From NCBI GenBank assembly GCA_937934275.1, contig CALHAM010000003.1:1-55429 (forward strand): a DNA stretch of 55,429 nucleotides, in the 5' to 3' direction. The notes below the pieces were generated by a model. The model worked only from the letters and a program-made list of their open reading frames with translations, had not been told where the DNA came from and did no database searches. Source of the DNA: an uncultured Saprospiraceae bacterium (GTDB taxonomy: Bacteria > Bacteroidota > Bacteroidia > Chitinophagales > Saprospiraceae). This document shows positions 8,224 through 16,521 of the stretch, one piece after another. Position 1 is the first letter of the stretch; each line of letters starts with the position of its first letter. Made by a program: the position numbers and the translations under genes.

Positions 8224-10041
8224 TTAAACAGGCTCTGCCACAGAGGCGCGTGCGATATCCCAGACTTTGCAGGCTTTAGTCACCTGATACAGGTACTTCT
8301 GCATGTCCCAAGCAGAGGTGGGGCACCGCTCAGCGCACAAGCCACAGTGAAGACATACGTTTTCATCTTTAATCATGACGCGACCGGTAGGTAGGGCATC
8401 GGAGACGTACAGCTCTTGCGTTCGATTATTGGCCGGAGCATTCAGGCGAGTGCGCAAGTCGTCCTCCTCACCGTTGTGGGTGAAGGTGATGCAGGCTGTA
8501 GGGCAGATGTCTACGCAGGCGTCGCACTCAATGCACAAGCTGGAAGTGAAGACGGTTTGCACATCGCAATTCAGGCAGCGTTCGGCTTCTTTATAGGCCA
8601 GTTCGGGGTCGAAGCCCAACTCCACTTCCATGCGGCGGTTGTGCAGGGCTATTTCTTCAGGGGCGTGCGGGACGGCGTAGCGCGCATCTTTGACCACATA
8701 GCTGTCGTACAGCCACTCGTGAACGCCCATTTTCTGTTGAAACATATTGACGGTAGGGGCTGGGCGGTCGCGGTGCAGGTCTTGTCCGGTGCAAAACAAG
8801 TGGATGGAGATGGCCGCCTGGTGACCGTGGGCCACGGCAGTAATGATGTTTTTGGGGCCTAAGGCTGCGTCGCCGCCGAAGAAGACTTTTGGGTGAGTGG
8901 ACTGGAAGGTTACGGGGTCCAATATGGGCATGTCCCACTTGCCGAATTCAATGCCTAGGTCGCGCTCAATCCAAGGAAAGGCATTTTCTTGACCGATAGC
9001 AATGAGTACGTCGTCGGCTTCGATAAAGGTGTCGGGTTGGCCGGTAGGGACGAGAGTGCGTTTGCCGTTTTCATCGTATACCGCCTCCACGTGTTCGAAG
9101 AGGACACCTCTGAGGCGTCCGTTTTCGGTGATGAAAGCCTTGGGAGGCATGCAGTTAAGGATGGTGACGCCTTCGCGCAGGGCATCTTCGATTTCCCAGG
9201 GCGAGGCTTTCATGTCTTTGAAAGGGCTGCGTACTACGACGGTTACCTGCTCGCCTCCTAAGCGGCGAGCGGTGCGGCAGCAGTCCATGGCCGTGTTGCC
9301 TCCTCCCAATACAACGACGCGCTTGCCGATGCGCTCAATATGCTCGAAAGCGACGTTAGCCAGCCACTCAATACCGATGTGAATATTGGCGGCGGCCTCT
9401 TGGCGCCCCGGTAGTTTGGCCAAGTCACTGCCTCGAGGAGCCCCTGTGCCGACGAAAATGGCGTCGTAATCTTGGGCCAGCATTTGGCGCATGCTGCTGA
9501 CATAGTGATTAAAGTGAGTGTGGATGCCCAGGTGTAGGATGTAGTTCACCTCTTCATCCAGCACACTTTCAGGCAGTCGAAAGGCGGGTATTTGGCTCAG
9601 CATCATGCCGCCGCCCTTCCGTTGGTTGTCGTATAGGTGAATTTCGTAGCCCAAGGGTGCTAAGTCGCGTGCTACCGTTAGGGAGGCGGGGCCGCCGCCA
9701 ATGAGGGCAATCTTTTTGCCGTTGGGCGCAAACGGCCCTTGAGGCATGAGCGAACGCACTTCACCCTTGTAGTCAGCAGCCACTCGCTTTAGGCGGCAAA
9801 TGGCCACTGGCTTTTCCTCTACGCGCCCACGCCGACACGCCGGCTCGCAAGGGCGATCGCACGTGCGACCCAAAATACCGGGAAACACGTTGGACTCCCA
9901 GTTGAGCATGTAGGCTTCGGTGTATTGGCCAGCTGCAATAAGTCGAATATACTCAGGCACAGGCGTATGCGCGGGGCATGCATACTGGCAGTCTATTACT
10001 TTGTGGAAGTACTCCGGATCCTGAATATCTGTTGGTCTCAT
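8224..10041 (-). CDS. FAD-dependent GltD-like oxidoreductase with C-terminal ferredoxin domain
   Basis: This is a 605-residue electron-transfer protein resembling the glutamate synthase small subunit / NfnB family. An N-terminal Fe-S region has Cys18, Cys22, Cys61, Cys65 and Cys69. An FAD site follows (IALIGGGPAS, residues 111-120), then an NAD(P) site (VVVLGGGNTAMD), and the C-terminus has two [4Fe-4S] ferredoxin motifs (CIECDACVDICP and CLHCGLCAERCP). It heads the operon with the Kor subunits, so I infer it links the enzyme's low-potential electrons to NAD(P)H or a ferredoxin pool. The start at 10041 (MRPTDIQDPEYF) fits the family; an in-frame ATG at 10065 would add eight residues. It is not a true GltD, since no gltB is nearby. 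Confidence 0.82.
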   Translation of the reverse strand: MRPTDIQDPEYFHKVIDCQYACPAHTPVPEYIRLIAAGQYTEAYMLNWESNVFPGILGRTCDRPCEPACRRGRVEEKPVAICRLKRVAADYKGEVRSLMPQGPFAPNGKKIALIGGGPASLTVARDLAPLGYEIHLYDNQRKGGGMMLSQIPAFRLPESVLDEEVNYILHLGIHTHFNHYVSSMRQMLAQDYDAIFVGTGAPRGSDLAKLPGRQEAAANIHIGIEWLANVAFEHIERIGKRVVVLGGGNTAMDCCRTARRLGGEQVTVVVRSPFKDMKASPWEIEDALREGVTILNCMPPKAFITENGRLRGVLFEHVEAVYDENGKRTLVPTGQPDTFIEADDVLIAIGQENAFPWIERDLGIEFGKWDMPILDPVTFQSTHPKVFFGGDAALGPKNIITAVAHGHQAAISIHLFCTGQDLHRDRPAPTVNMFQQKMGVHEWLYDSYVVKDARYAVPHAPEEIALHNRRMEVELGFDPELAYKEAERCLNCDVQTVFTSSLCIECDACVDICPTACITFTHNGEEDDLRTRLNAPANNRTQELYVSDALPTGRVMIKDENVCLHCGLCAERCPTSAWDMQKYLYQVTKACKVWDIARASVAEPV

Positions 10042-10403
10042 AGCGCGGCACAGATGTTTGAGCACGTAAACCCATTAAATGCGGTAAATGTAGAAATCGC
10101 TCCCTTTATACCAGCAATAGAAAGAATAAAAATCAAGCCAAATATCTGGAAGGAAGGCAATAGTATGCACTTGCTCCGAGCTGATAGATATATGTGGCGG
10201 CAATGCTTTGAAGCATTGATCTGAGGGGAGCTTTCTTCTGCTTCTCTACTTTTACCATTTTCAGACCAATAGCCTACCGGGCTTTTCTGAATACTTTCGA
10301 TGTTTGCAGGAACGTTGCCAAGAAGTGGTGATGGGCTGCAGAGGTCTTATTTTTCTTTACCTTTAAAGAACTTTCTTTAGGCCTTAGTCAGGCAATTAAG
10401 CAC
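10042..10403. other. divergent intergenic region, no gene seen
   Basis: This 362-base gap separates the divergent Kor operon and the FG-GAP gene. It holds no convincing ORF and no exact TAnnTTTG box for either side; the closest is TACCTTTA at 10358-10365. Its most visible element is a perfect inverted repeat at 10201-10218, listed separately. Confidence 0.5.
10201..10218. promoter_or_regulatory. inverted repeat, possible operator
   Basis: CAATGCTTTGAAGCATTG has two perfect 8-base arms around a TG centre, in the gap between divergent transcription units. The size and symmetry suit a dimeric regulator site. A hairpin function is less likely because no T-run follows on either strand. No regulator can be assigned. 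Confidence 0.3.
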
Positions 10404-12632
10404 ATGAGTATTAAAAATATGCAATTGCGTCGTAGCCGATACTGGGCCTTTGGAGCTTGCCTGATAGGGCTTGTTCTGGCTTTTTGGGCTTGGCGTTGCG
10501 CTCCATCTGCCTCGCGGGCTGAGCTGACGAGTCATCATCGCATGATCGCCATTTTGGACAGTATCTACACCAAGGCCGATCCGCTCCAGTATCTACACAT
10601 GAACAGCGGACGCGCGGCCATCTATTTGGAGCGCATGCGCCGTACTACGGGCCAAGAGCACGTGGCCAACAAGTTTGCCCATGCCGTCGAGTTGCTCAAG
10701 GCCGGCCAAAATGAGGCGGCCATCGTGCAGTTCAAAGAGCTGATTGCCATGACGGGCGATGTTTTGAACGACCAAACGAAAATTTTACATGAGTTGCTGG
10801 CTCTCAGCTACATGCGCTTAGGAGAGCAGGAGAATTGCATCAATACGCACAACCCGGAGTCCTGCATCTTGCCTATTCAAGGAGGAGGGGTATATGCGCT
10901 GCGCGCTGGGCCGCAAAGTGCTGTCAAAATCTACGAGCGTTTACTAGAAGCTTTTCCGGAAGACTATCAGACCCTGTGGCTGTTCAACTTGGCGCACATG
11001 GCCTTAGGGCAATGGCCCGAAGCAGTACCGCCCAAATTTCGCTTGCCTGAGCGCATCTTCGAAGGGCGCGAAAAGCGCCTTTTTCGCGACATTGCTATCT
11101 CACTGGGCGTTGATGTGCGCGGCATTTCTGGCGGTGTATGCTTAGAAGATTTCGACAACGACGGGGACATCGATATTTTTACCACCGACTACAGCCTAAA
11201 CGGCCAAGTGCGCTACTTCGTCAATAACGCAGACGGCACCTTTACCGACCGCACGGCTGAGGCCAACCTGATGGGCATTGTCAGCGGGCTAAACGCCATA
11301 CACGCCGACTATAACAACGATGGCTTCCGCGACATCCTCATCCTGCGCGGAGCCTGGCTCTTTTGCGGAAACCACCCCAACTCGCTGCTGCGCAACAACG
11401 GCGATGGTACCTTTACCGATGTCACTATTGAGGCTGGCCTGCTTTCTTTTTATCCCACACAGGCGGCTGATTGGGCCGATTTCGACGGCGATGGCTGGCT
11501 CGACCTCTTTATTGCCAACGAAACCTACGATCCCAACCAGCCTAACCGATGCGAACTCTATCACAACAACGGCAACGGCACTTTTACCAACGTAGCTGCT
11601 CAAGTGGGCGTAGATTACGTCGGCTTCTTCAAGGCCGCCGTTTGGGGCGATGTCAACAACGACCAGCGCCCAGACCTTTATCTCAGTAACCTCATGGGGC
11701 AGAATCTGCTTCTCATCAACCACTGCGGCTCTACACCCGACACATGGCGCTTCGAAAACGTAGCCAACCGAACGCAAACCTTTTACCCCCTGACCAGTTT
11801 TCCGGCCTTCTTCTTTGACTACAACAACGACGGTTGGGAAGACATCTTAACCACCAACTTTCCGCCCAACTATGAAGACCCTACCGTCGCACCTTTGGTA
11901 ATGGAATACTTGGGCAAACAACCTGAAGGAGATTGGCTTCGCTTATATCGCAATAATGGCGATGGCACCTTCACCGACGTCCACCGAGAGTTGGGCCTAC
12001 ATACGGTTACTTATGCCATGGGCAATAATTTCGGCGACTTCGACAACGACGGCTGGCTCGATATTTATTTGGGCACAGGTAAGCCTGACCTACGCTCGCT
12101 CATTCCCAATCGAGCTTTCCGAAACGTAGACGGCAAGCGCTTCGAGGATCTTTCCATGCGCGGTTTCGGACACATCCAAAAAGGACATGGTGTTGCTTTT
12201 GCCGATATTGATCGCGACGGCGACCAAGACCTCTACCTCGTCGTGGGTGGAGCCGTCGAGGGTGATTTGAGCTACAATGCTCTGTATGAAAACCCGGGCA
12301 ACGGCAACGCCTGGGTAACTCTCTTGCTCGAGGGCACTAACAGCAATCGAGATGCTATCGGCGCGCGCATTCGCATAACTGTGCGCCGTCTCAACGGCTC
12401 GCTGCGCGACATCTATGCTACTGTAGGTACGGGTGGCAGCTTTGGTTCTTCCTCTCTTCAGCAAGAAATAGGCCTAGGCGATGCCCAACAAATCGAGCGC
12501 ATAGAAATTCAGTGGCCTAAACCCGGAACGCCTAAGGCCGTGTACGAAAACATACCTCTGCGCGCCTTCGTCCGCATTAAGGAAGGCCAGCCGCAAGTGC
12601 AGGTACTGCCGTGGAAACCTATCTCTTTTTGA
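10404..12632 (+). CDS. CRTAC1-like FG-GAP/VCBS repeat protein with ASPIC/UnbV domain
   Basis: The 742-residue protein has an N-terminal hydrophobic export or anchor segment (about residues 14-31, followed by a Cys that could be a lipobox). An alpha-helical, TPR-like region follows to about residue 230, then a beta-propeller-type region with at least seven calcium-binding DxDxDG-like motifs (DFDNDGDIDIF, DYNNDGFRDIL, DFDGDGWLDLF, DVNNDQRPDLY, DYNNDGWEDIL, DFDNDGWLDIY, DIDRDGDQDLY). The C-terminal ~100 residues are an ASPIC/UnbV domain (GARIRITV ... IEIQWP). Such proteins are secreted or surface-bound and calcium-dependent; the role of the family is unclear. It appears monocistronic. Domain calls are strong, function is not. 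Confidence 0.85.
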   Translation: MSIKNMQLRRSRYWAFGACLIGLVLAFWAWRCAPSASRAELTSHHRMIAILDSIYTKADPLQYLHMNSGRAAIYLERMRRTTGQEHVANKFAHAVELLKAGQNEAAIVQFKELIAMTGDVLNDQTKILHELLALSYMRLGEQENCINTHNPESCILPIQGGGVYALRAGPQSAVKIYERLLEAFPEDYQTLWLFNLAHMALGQWPEAVPPKFRLPERIFEGREKRLFRDIAISLGVDVRGISGGVCLEDFDNDGDIDIFTTDYSLNGQVRYFVNNADGTFTDRTAEANLMGIVSGLNAIHADYNNDGFRDILILRGAWLFCGNHPNSLLRNNGDGTFTDVTIEAGLLSFYPTQAADWADFDGDGWLDLFIANETYDPNQPNRCELYHNNGNGTFTNVAAQVGVDYVGFFKAAVWGDVNNDQRPDLYLSNLMGQNLLLINHCGSTPDTWRFENVANRTQTFYPLTSFPAFFFDYNNDGWEDILTTNFPPNYEDPTVAPLVMEYLGKQPEGDWLRLYRNNGDGTFTDVHRELGLHTVTYAMGNNFGDFDNDGWLDIYLGTGKPDLRSLIPNRAFRNVDGKRFEDLSMRGFGHIQKGHGVAFADIDRDGDQDLYLVVGGAVEGDLSYNALYENPGNGNAWVTLLLEGTNSNRDAIGARIRITVRRLNGSLRDIYATVGTGGSFGSSSLQQEIGLGDAQQIERIEIQWPKPGTPKAVYENIPLRAFVRIKEGQPQVQVLPWKPISF

Positions 12633-12950
12633 CTTATTTAAAAAGCGGGGAAACCTACCTGAGCACTGCTACTGCCGTCTTTTTTATTCCCGGCTTGCTC
12701 TGCTGACTAAACCAGCCATGCTACTTGCACAGAGGGTTTCCTGTAGCCAAAGCCTTTCTTAAGGAATTTGCCTTTATCTCTCTAGGAAGCGCCTCCCCTC
12801 AAATTGTGCTCTCTCTAACCCCGATAATAAAAAAACTGCCCGCCTCCCTTGCGGATGCGAGCAGCCCGATCAATTGAAAACGAAAAAGTCGTAGCGTGCT
12901 TTGATGATGTTAGAACAAAGGTAAAGGGCTAGTATTAAGCTCCCAAACCC
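12633..12950. other. convergent intergenic region, no gene seen
   Basis: This 318-base gap lies between the 3' ends of two convergent genes. It contains a minus-strand terminator (12829-12864) and no ORF that looks coding. I see no clear plus-strand terminator for the FG-GAP gene. Confidence 0.5.
12829..12864 (-). terminator. terminator of the LuxR-type regulator gene
   Basis: On the minus strand CTGCTCGC pairs with GCGGGCAG (8 bp, one G-T pair; arms 12857-12864 and 12836-12843) and is followed by seven T residues. It lies 87 bases past the stop of the gene at 12951. Confidence 0.7.
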
Positions 12951-13823
12951 CTATTTTGGGGAATTTGGTTTGAATTGTAAGATGCGGCGTTCTGCACAGT
13001 ACTCGGCGAATTGGCGGGCATTTCTGAAATCGTACACAAACAACTCGCGGGCTTTTCGCAAAATGTGGGTATTGTATTCGTGCAGGGTATGACGCGACCA
13101 TTTTTTAGCAGCCTGCGCTTCAGCAGTCGACCTACCGCGCGCATAAAGTGCAACCAAGTCCAGCTCGGCATCTGTGAATAATTCGGCCAGTTGCAAAGAA
13201 AATTGAGCAGCCAGCTCTGCATTCAGGCTCTCTTCCTGAGAAAGGCGGCTGAAAAGGCTGGCTTCTACCGGCCGCAAGTTGTGGCGCGACCACTCGTTCT
13301 CTCTATAGAGGATTTCTACAGTAGTGGCTATACGGTTCTCAGCATCCATCTGTACAATAGCCGAATTCATACAAAACCACCAATATAGTCCCTTATGGTT
13401 TTTTAGGGGTAGTGAAATGCGAAAGGTATGCGAAAGCGGTTGGCGGACTTTTTCCGGGTATAGGGTCATGAGGGTATAAGCAGCTTGGCGCCAGCGCAGA
13501 TAGGGCAGCAAATAATCCGGATGAATGCGGGCGAGTAAATCGCGCTTAGTGCGTATCGAATCGCCTAACGCATTTCTATCGCCTTCACAAAGATTGACGT
13601 TAAACGTAGCGTAGTCCACAACCAGCCACAGTGCAATGCTGGGATAAGCTGCGCGGTAATTGCGCAAACACTGTAAAAAATCGGCAAAAGCCGTTTCGTC
13701 CAAATGTACAGCCTGCCCGATTTTCTGGCGATAAGCCTTAGAAGGATGCTCAATCCACTCCTCGTAAACTTGCTCAAAACTGGGTTTTAATGTCATTTCA
13801 CTTAAGGTAGGCCTTTTCTCCAC
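12951..13823 (-). CDS. LuxR-type HTH transcriptional regulator with PAS-like N-terminus
   Basis: The 290-residue protein ends in a GerE/LuxR-like helix-turn-helix (about residues 215-265). The segment FTDAELDLVALYARGRSTAE followed by SRHTLHEYNTHILRKAREL parallels the usual LTxRExEVL...SxHTVxxHxxNIxxKL pattern. The N-terminal ~200 residues have a strand-helix pattern that could be a PAS-like sensor, but I see no diagnostic motif. No receiver or autoinducer domain is evident. A second in-frame ATG at 13796 (MTLKPSFEQVYEEW) is an equally plausible start. The gene is transcribed alone, away from the tRNA gene, and has its own terminator. The signal it senses and its targets are unknown. Confidence 0.68.
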   Translation of the reverse strand: MEKRPTLSEMTLKPSFEQVYEEWIEHPSKAYRQKIGQAVHLDETAFADFLQCLRNYRAAYPSIALWLVVDYATFNVNLCEGDRNALGDSIRTKRDLLARIHPDYLLPYLRWRQAAYTLMTLYPEKVRQPLSHTFRISLPLKNHKGLYWWFCMNSAIVQMDAENRIATTVEILYRENEWSRHNLRPVEASLFSRLSQEESLNAELAAQFSLQLAELFTDAELDLVALYARGRSTAEAQAAKKWSRHTLHEYNTHILRKARELFVYDFRNARQFAEYCAERRILQFKPNSPK

Positions 13824-13883
13824 AGAGCCAATGGCGAAGGTATTCTGAATGGCTGGATGTCGAGTAAGTTTTTCCCAAAGAGA

Positions 13884-13916
13884 TTTGGTTGTTTAAGATG
13901 AGCGTCAATACCTTTG
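13884..13916 (+). promoter_or_regulatory. promoter of tRNA-Val (TTTG -33 and TACCTTTG -7)
   Basis: TTTG (13884-13887) and TACCTTTG (13909-13916) are separated by 21 bases, matching the Bacteroidota primary sigma-factor promoter in both elements and in spacing. Transcription should start about five bases before the mature tRNA end at 13927. This is the clearest full promoter in the window. Confidence 0.8.
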
Positions 13917-13926
13917 CCGGCACTTT

Positions 13927-14001
13927 GGGCGCATAGCTCAGTCGGTTCAGAGCACCTGCCTTACAAGCAGGGGGTCGTAGGTTCGAATCCTTCTGCGCCC
14001 A
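13927..14001 (+). tRNA. tRNA-Val (anticodon TAC)
   Basis: A complete cloverleaf is readable. The acceptor arms GGGCGCA and TGCGCCC pair fully; GCTC/GAGC form the D arm; CCTGC-CTTACAA-GCAGG is the anticodon arm with anticodon TAC; and GTTCGAAT marks the T loop. The T stem has one T-T mismatch. The discriminator is A and CCA is not encoded, so it must be added after transcription. A promoter ends 10 bases upstream and a terminator follows within 3 bases, so it is a single-gene unit. Confidence 0.95.
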
Positions 14002-14003
14002 CT

Positions 14004-14036
14004 AAGTCACCTCCAACGGGGTGGCTTTTTTTGTTT
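14004..14036 (+). terminator. tRNA-Val terminator
   Basis: AAGTCACC (14004-14011) pairs with GGTGGCTT (14020-14027), 8 bp with one G-T pair and an 8-base loop, followed by a T-rich tract to 14036. Confidence 0.8.
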
Positions 14037-14128
14037 TAGCACATACCGGTAGCGGTGCTCGGTGTGCCAAATAGAACCAGCCAGTCCTCAAAATTTGATA
14101 TTTCTTTGTAAGAAATTCGCTTGTTGCC

Positions 14129-14596
14129 ATGTACTTTGTGTATTCCTTTGGGCGCTGGGCCGCGCTTGTCATTCTATTGTTGGGGTGGCGATGCCAGCCC
14201 GCCGAGCCTTCTGAACCTGAGGAAGTCGTACGCTTGTGGCAATCGTACATTGATCGAAACCGCTTTGACTCGGCGCGGCTGTACAGCACGGAGCTGGCCC
14301 GCTCGTATGTAGATTTTTTAGATGCTTTGGTGCAAGACGACTCTGCTGAGGTAACTCGAACGGAACTGCGTGAGGTGCACTGTGTGGTAGCAGGCGATTC
14401 GGCAATCTGCAGCTATCAAATAGAAGATGAACTGGGAGAATACATTGCCGACACGCTCACGCTCAAGCGCGTAGGAGGGCGGTGGTTGGTGCATCGCGTC
14501 GAAGGTTTTAGTACGCCCACGCGCGATACCGTGCTTCCCGGAGAAGAGGAGTTAGTTTTTCCACCCGCTGATACGGTGCCGGCATGGCGACATTGA
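14129..14596 (+). CDS. small hypothetical lipoprotein or exported protein
   Basis: The 155-residue protein starts with a hydrophobic export signal (about residues 8-21) followed by Cys22; the context GWRC is a poor lipobox, so lipidation is uncertain. The mature part begins with an acidic, proline-rich linker and a helical segment (VVRLWQSYIDRNRFDSARLY), then a beta-rich region with a GGRWLVHRVEGF strand. This layout resembles the small NTF2-like or DUF4878-type lipoproteins of Bacteroidota, but I cannot assign a family firmly. It stands between the tRNA gene and the convergent M48 protease gene. Confidence 0.6.
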   Translation: MYFVYSFGRWAALVILLLGWRCQPAEPSEPEEVVRLWQSYIDRNRFDSARLYSTELARSYVDFLDALVQDDSAEVTRTELREVHCVVAGDSAICSYQIEDELGEYIADTLTLKRVGGRWLVHRVEGFSTPTRDTVLPGEEELVFPPADTVPAWRH

Positions 14597-14607
14597 AAGG
14601 CGAGTGC

Positions 14608-15435
14608 CTACTGGCGGTTCTTCGAGCTACCGGGTACAGGGTACTTCTGCGCGTAGGCCCGCGCTTTAGGCACAAGTTGCCGTAGCCGCTCGCTGCGCCT
14701 CGAGGGGTCGGGGTGTGTGCTGAGGAATTCGGGCGGAGTGCTCCCACCTGCGCTGTTCATACGATTCCAAAACGGTGCTGCCTCATTGGGGTTATAGCCG
14801 GCCATAGCCATTAGGTACAGCCCAATTTCATCGGCCTCGCTTTCGTGCTGCCGGCTGAAGGGCAGCAATACCCCTACTTGCGTGCCCAAGCCGGCCGCAG
14901 CCATGAGCAGTTCTCGCGTTTGAGCAGGTTTGTTAGCTAAGGCCACTTGCAGCGACGTAAGCCCTAATTGGGCCACCAACATCTGGCTCATGCGCTCATT
15001 GCCGTGATGCGCTAGCGCGTGTGCGATCTCATGGCCCATAACGACGGCCAATGCGTCTTCGTTCTGAGTTACCCGCAAGATACCGGTGTAAACCACCACC
15101 TTGCCTCCCGGCATGCAAAAGGCGTTTACGGTGGGGTCGTTCACGACATTGAACTCCCAAGCGAAGTTGCGCAGCTCGCTGCTTTTGCCTTGAGCGCGAT
15201 AATACACCTGGACGGCTTCTTTGAGGTCATTGCCCACGCGGCGCACCAAATCCACCTCTGGCCCTGAGCTCATGGGTGGGTGCTTGCTTAAAAAGGCTTT
15301 ATACTCAGTAAAGCTCATCTGGTTAATTTCACTAACAGGCAGTAAGGTCATCTGTTTGCGGCCCGTAAACGCTGTGCGACTGCAGGCCACGAGGACACCT
15401 ATCACCACCAAACTGAAAAGAACTTTCTTGGCCAT
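14608..15435 (-). CDS. M48 family zinc metalloprotease, lipoprotein
   Basis: The 275-residue protein is an M48 peptidase of the periplasmic BepA/LoiP type. It has a lipoprotein signal ending at LVAC (Cys18), the catalytic zinc motif HEIAH (residues 135-139), and a downstream ESEADEIG segment that supplies the third zinc ligand. An FCMPGGKVVVYTGI strand is typical of the family. These enzymes degrade or refold misassembled outer-membrane proteins. It is the third gene of a minus-strand operon behind a ScfR-like regulator and a DUF3089 hydrolase, with a 40-base gap to the latter. The catalytic residues are intact. Confidence 0.88.
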   Translation of the reverse strand: MAKKVLFSLVVIGVLVACSRTAFTGRKQMTLLPVSEINQMSFTEYKAFLSKHPPMSSGPEVDLVRRVGNDLKEAVQVYYRAQGKSSELRNFAWEFNVVNDPTVNAFCMPGGKVVVYTGILRVTQNEDALAVVMGHEIAHALAHHGNERMSQMLVAQLGLTSLQVALANKPAQTRELLMAAAGLGTQVGVLLPFSRQHESEADEIGLYLMAMAGYNPNEAAPFWNRMNSAGGSTPPEFLSTHPDPSRRSERLRQLVPKARAYAQKYPVPGSSKNRQ

Positions 15436-15475
15436 GTCAAAAAAACGTTGGGTAAATGTTTGTAAAAAAAGGGCG

Positions 15476-16516
15476 CTATCGGCGCATAAACGCTTCGACG
15501 CGTTTTTCCACGTTTTGTTGCACGTTAAAGTAATACAAATTTAAGTCGCCAATGTGGTAATTTTTTCTTCGAAAAAAGAAGGTGCCGGGAAACACAGGTT
15601 TTGAGGCCAGCAAATAGCCTTGTCGCACTTCGGCATCGGTAACGGCGGGATAGATTGCACAAAAGTTGCGCAACACACCGCCCAAGTTAAGCGAGCGGTC
15701 GGCGTACTCGCCTTCAGTGGCGCTCCAAGTAAGTGGGTTTATGCAGGCAATATCGGGTTGTGGAGGTAAGCGCAGGCCAGCATCGCGCCGCCAGGTGCGC
15801 CATGAGCAGAAGCATCCGGTCTGCTCAGCAGAAAGGCAGAGCGGTATTTGGGTCAAGAAATCTTTTCGGACGGGCCAACCGACTAAGTAGGCTGCGATAA
15901 GTCGTTCTTGCAAGGGGGTGCCTTCGATGCGTTCTCGCAAAAGGCGCATGGCTAGATAGGCGCCCTGGCTGTGCCCGGCCAGTATGAAGGGGCGATTTTC
16001 GTTCCAGTGCTGTAAATAGTAATCAAAGGCGGCGCTAATATCGGAATAGGCTAAGTCTAAAGCTTGGGCAGCGTTGGTTGTGTCTTGCGAGTAAAAGCTG
16101 TTCAAGTGCGCCTGGCGATATCGGGGGGCATATACGCGAGTGGCAGTGTTGAATAGAGAGGCCTGGTGTAGAATAGAACCGCTATCGGTGCGCGCGTTGA
16201 CGTTCTGGTCGTTCAGGTCAGCATTCCACCGGACCGGTTTTTTACGGCGGCCGAAGTAGGAGGTCGGATGCAAGAAAAAGACGTCGGCGGGTGCTGTTTG
16301 CTGTTGCTCGGGTTTTCCGCCACATGGGGTTCGGTCGGCAGCGTCATTCTTTCGCGGGTGCGCTGCCCAGTGTTCCAGCCGGTTGTAAGTGGGCGGCGGT
16401 GGGGCGGTTTCGTGAGAAAATGCTTCGGTGGGGCGTGTCGAGCGGCAGCTCGCAAGGGCCACAAGCGAGAGACCGAAGCAGAGAAAAGCAAGGGGAGGAA
16501 ACTGAACAGTGGGCAT
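15476..16516 (-). CDS. DUF3089 alpha/beta-hydrolase-like lipoprotein
   Basis: The protein has 346 residues from the ATG at 16516. It begins with a signal peptide and lipobox (LASC, Cys24). The DUF3089 core follows, with DVFFLHPTSYFG near residue 79 and a nucleophile elbow GHSQG with Ser183. DUF3089 proteins are predicted serine hydrolases of unknown substrate. The frame stays open to a TTG at 16525, but the ATG gives the better signal sequence and a 5-base gap after the upstream regulator's stop. The tight spacing implies co-transcription with the regulator and the M48 protease. Confidence 0.8.
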   Translation of the reverse strand: MPTVQFPPLAFLCFGLSLVALASCRSTRPTEAFSHETAPPPPTYNRLEHWAAHPRKNDAADRTPCGGKPEQQQTAPADVFFLHPTSYFGRRKKPVRWNADLNDQNVNARTDSGSILHQASLFNTATRVYAPRYRQAHLNSFYSQDTTNAAQALDLAYSDISAAFDYYLQHWNENRPFILAGHSQGAYLAMRLLRERIEGTPLQERLIAAYLVGWPVRKDFLTQIPLCLSAEQTGCFCSWRTWRRDAGLRLPPQPDIACINPLTWSATEGEYADRSLNLGGVLRNFCAIYPAVTDAEVRQGYLLASKPVFPGTFFFRRKNYHIGDLNLYYFNVQQNVEKRVEAFMRR

Positions 16517-16521
16517 GAAAA

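Noticed and set aside
8224-10041. Glutamate synthase small subunit (GltD)
   Set aside because: It carries an extra C-terminal double [4Fe-4S] ferredoxin domain, sits in an operon with Kor subunits, and no gltB is present.
11289-11777. 162-codon minus-strand ORF inside the FG-GAP gene
   Set aside because: It is the antisense shadow of the calcium-motif repeats; its V/A-rich sequence mirrors their codons.
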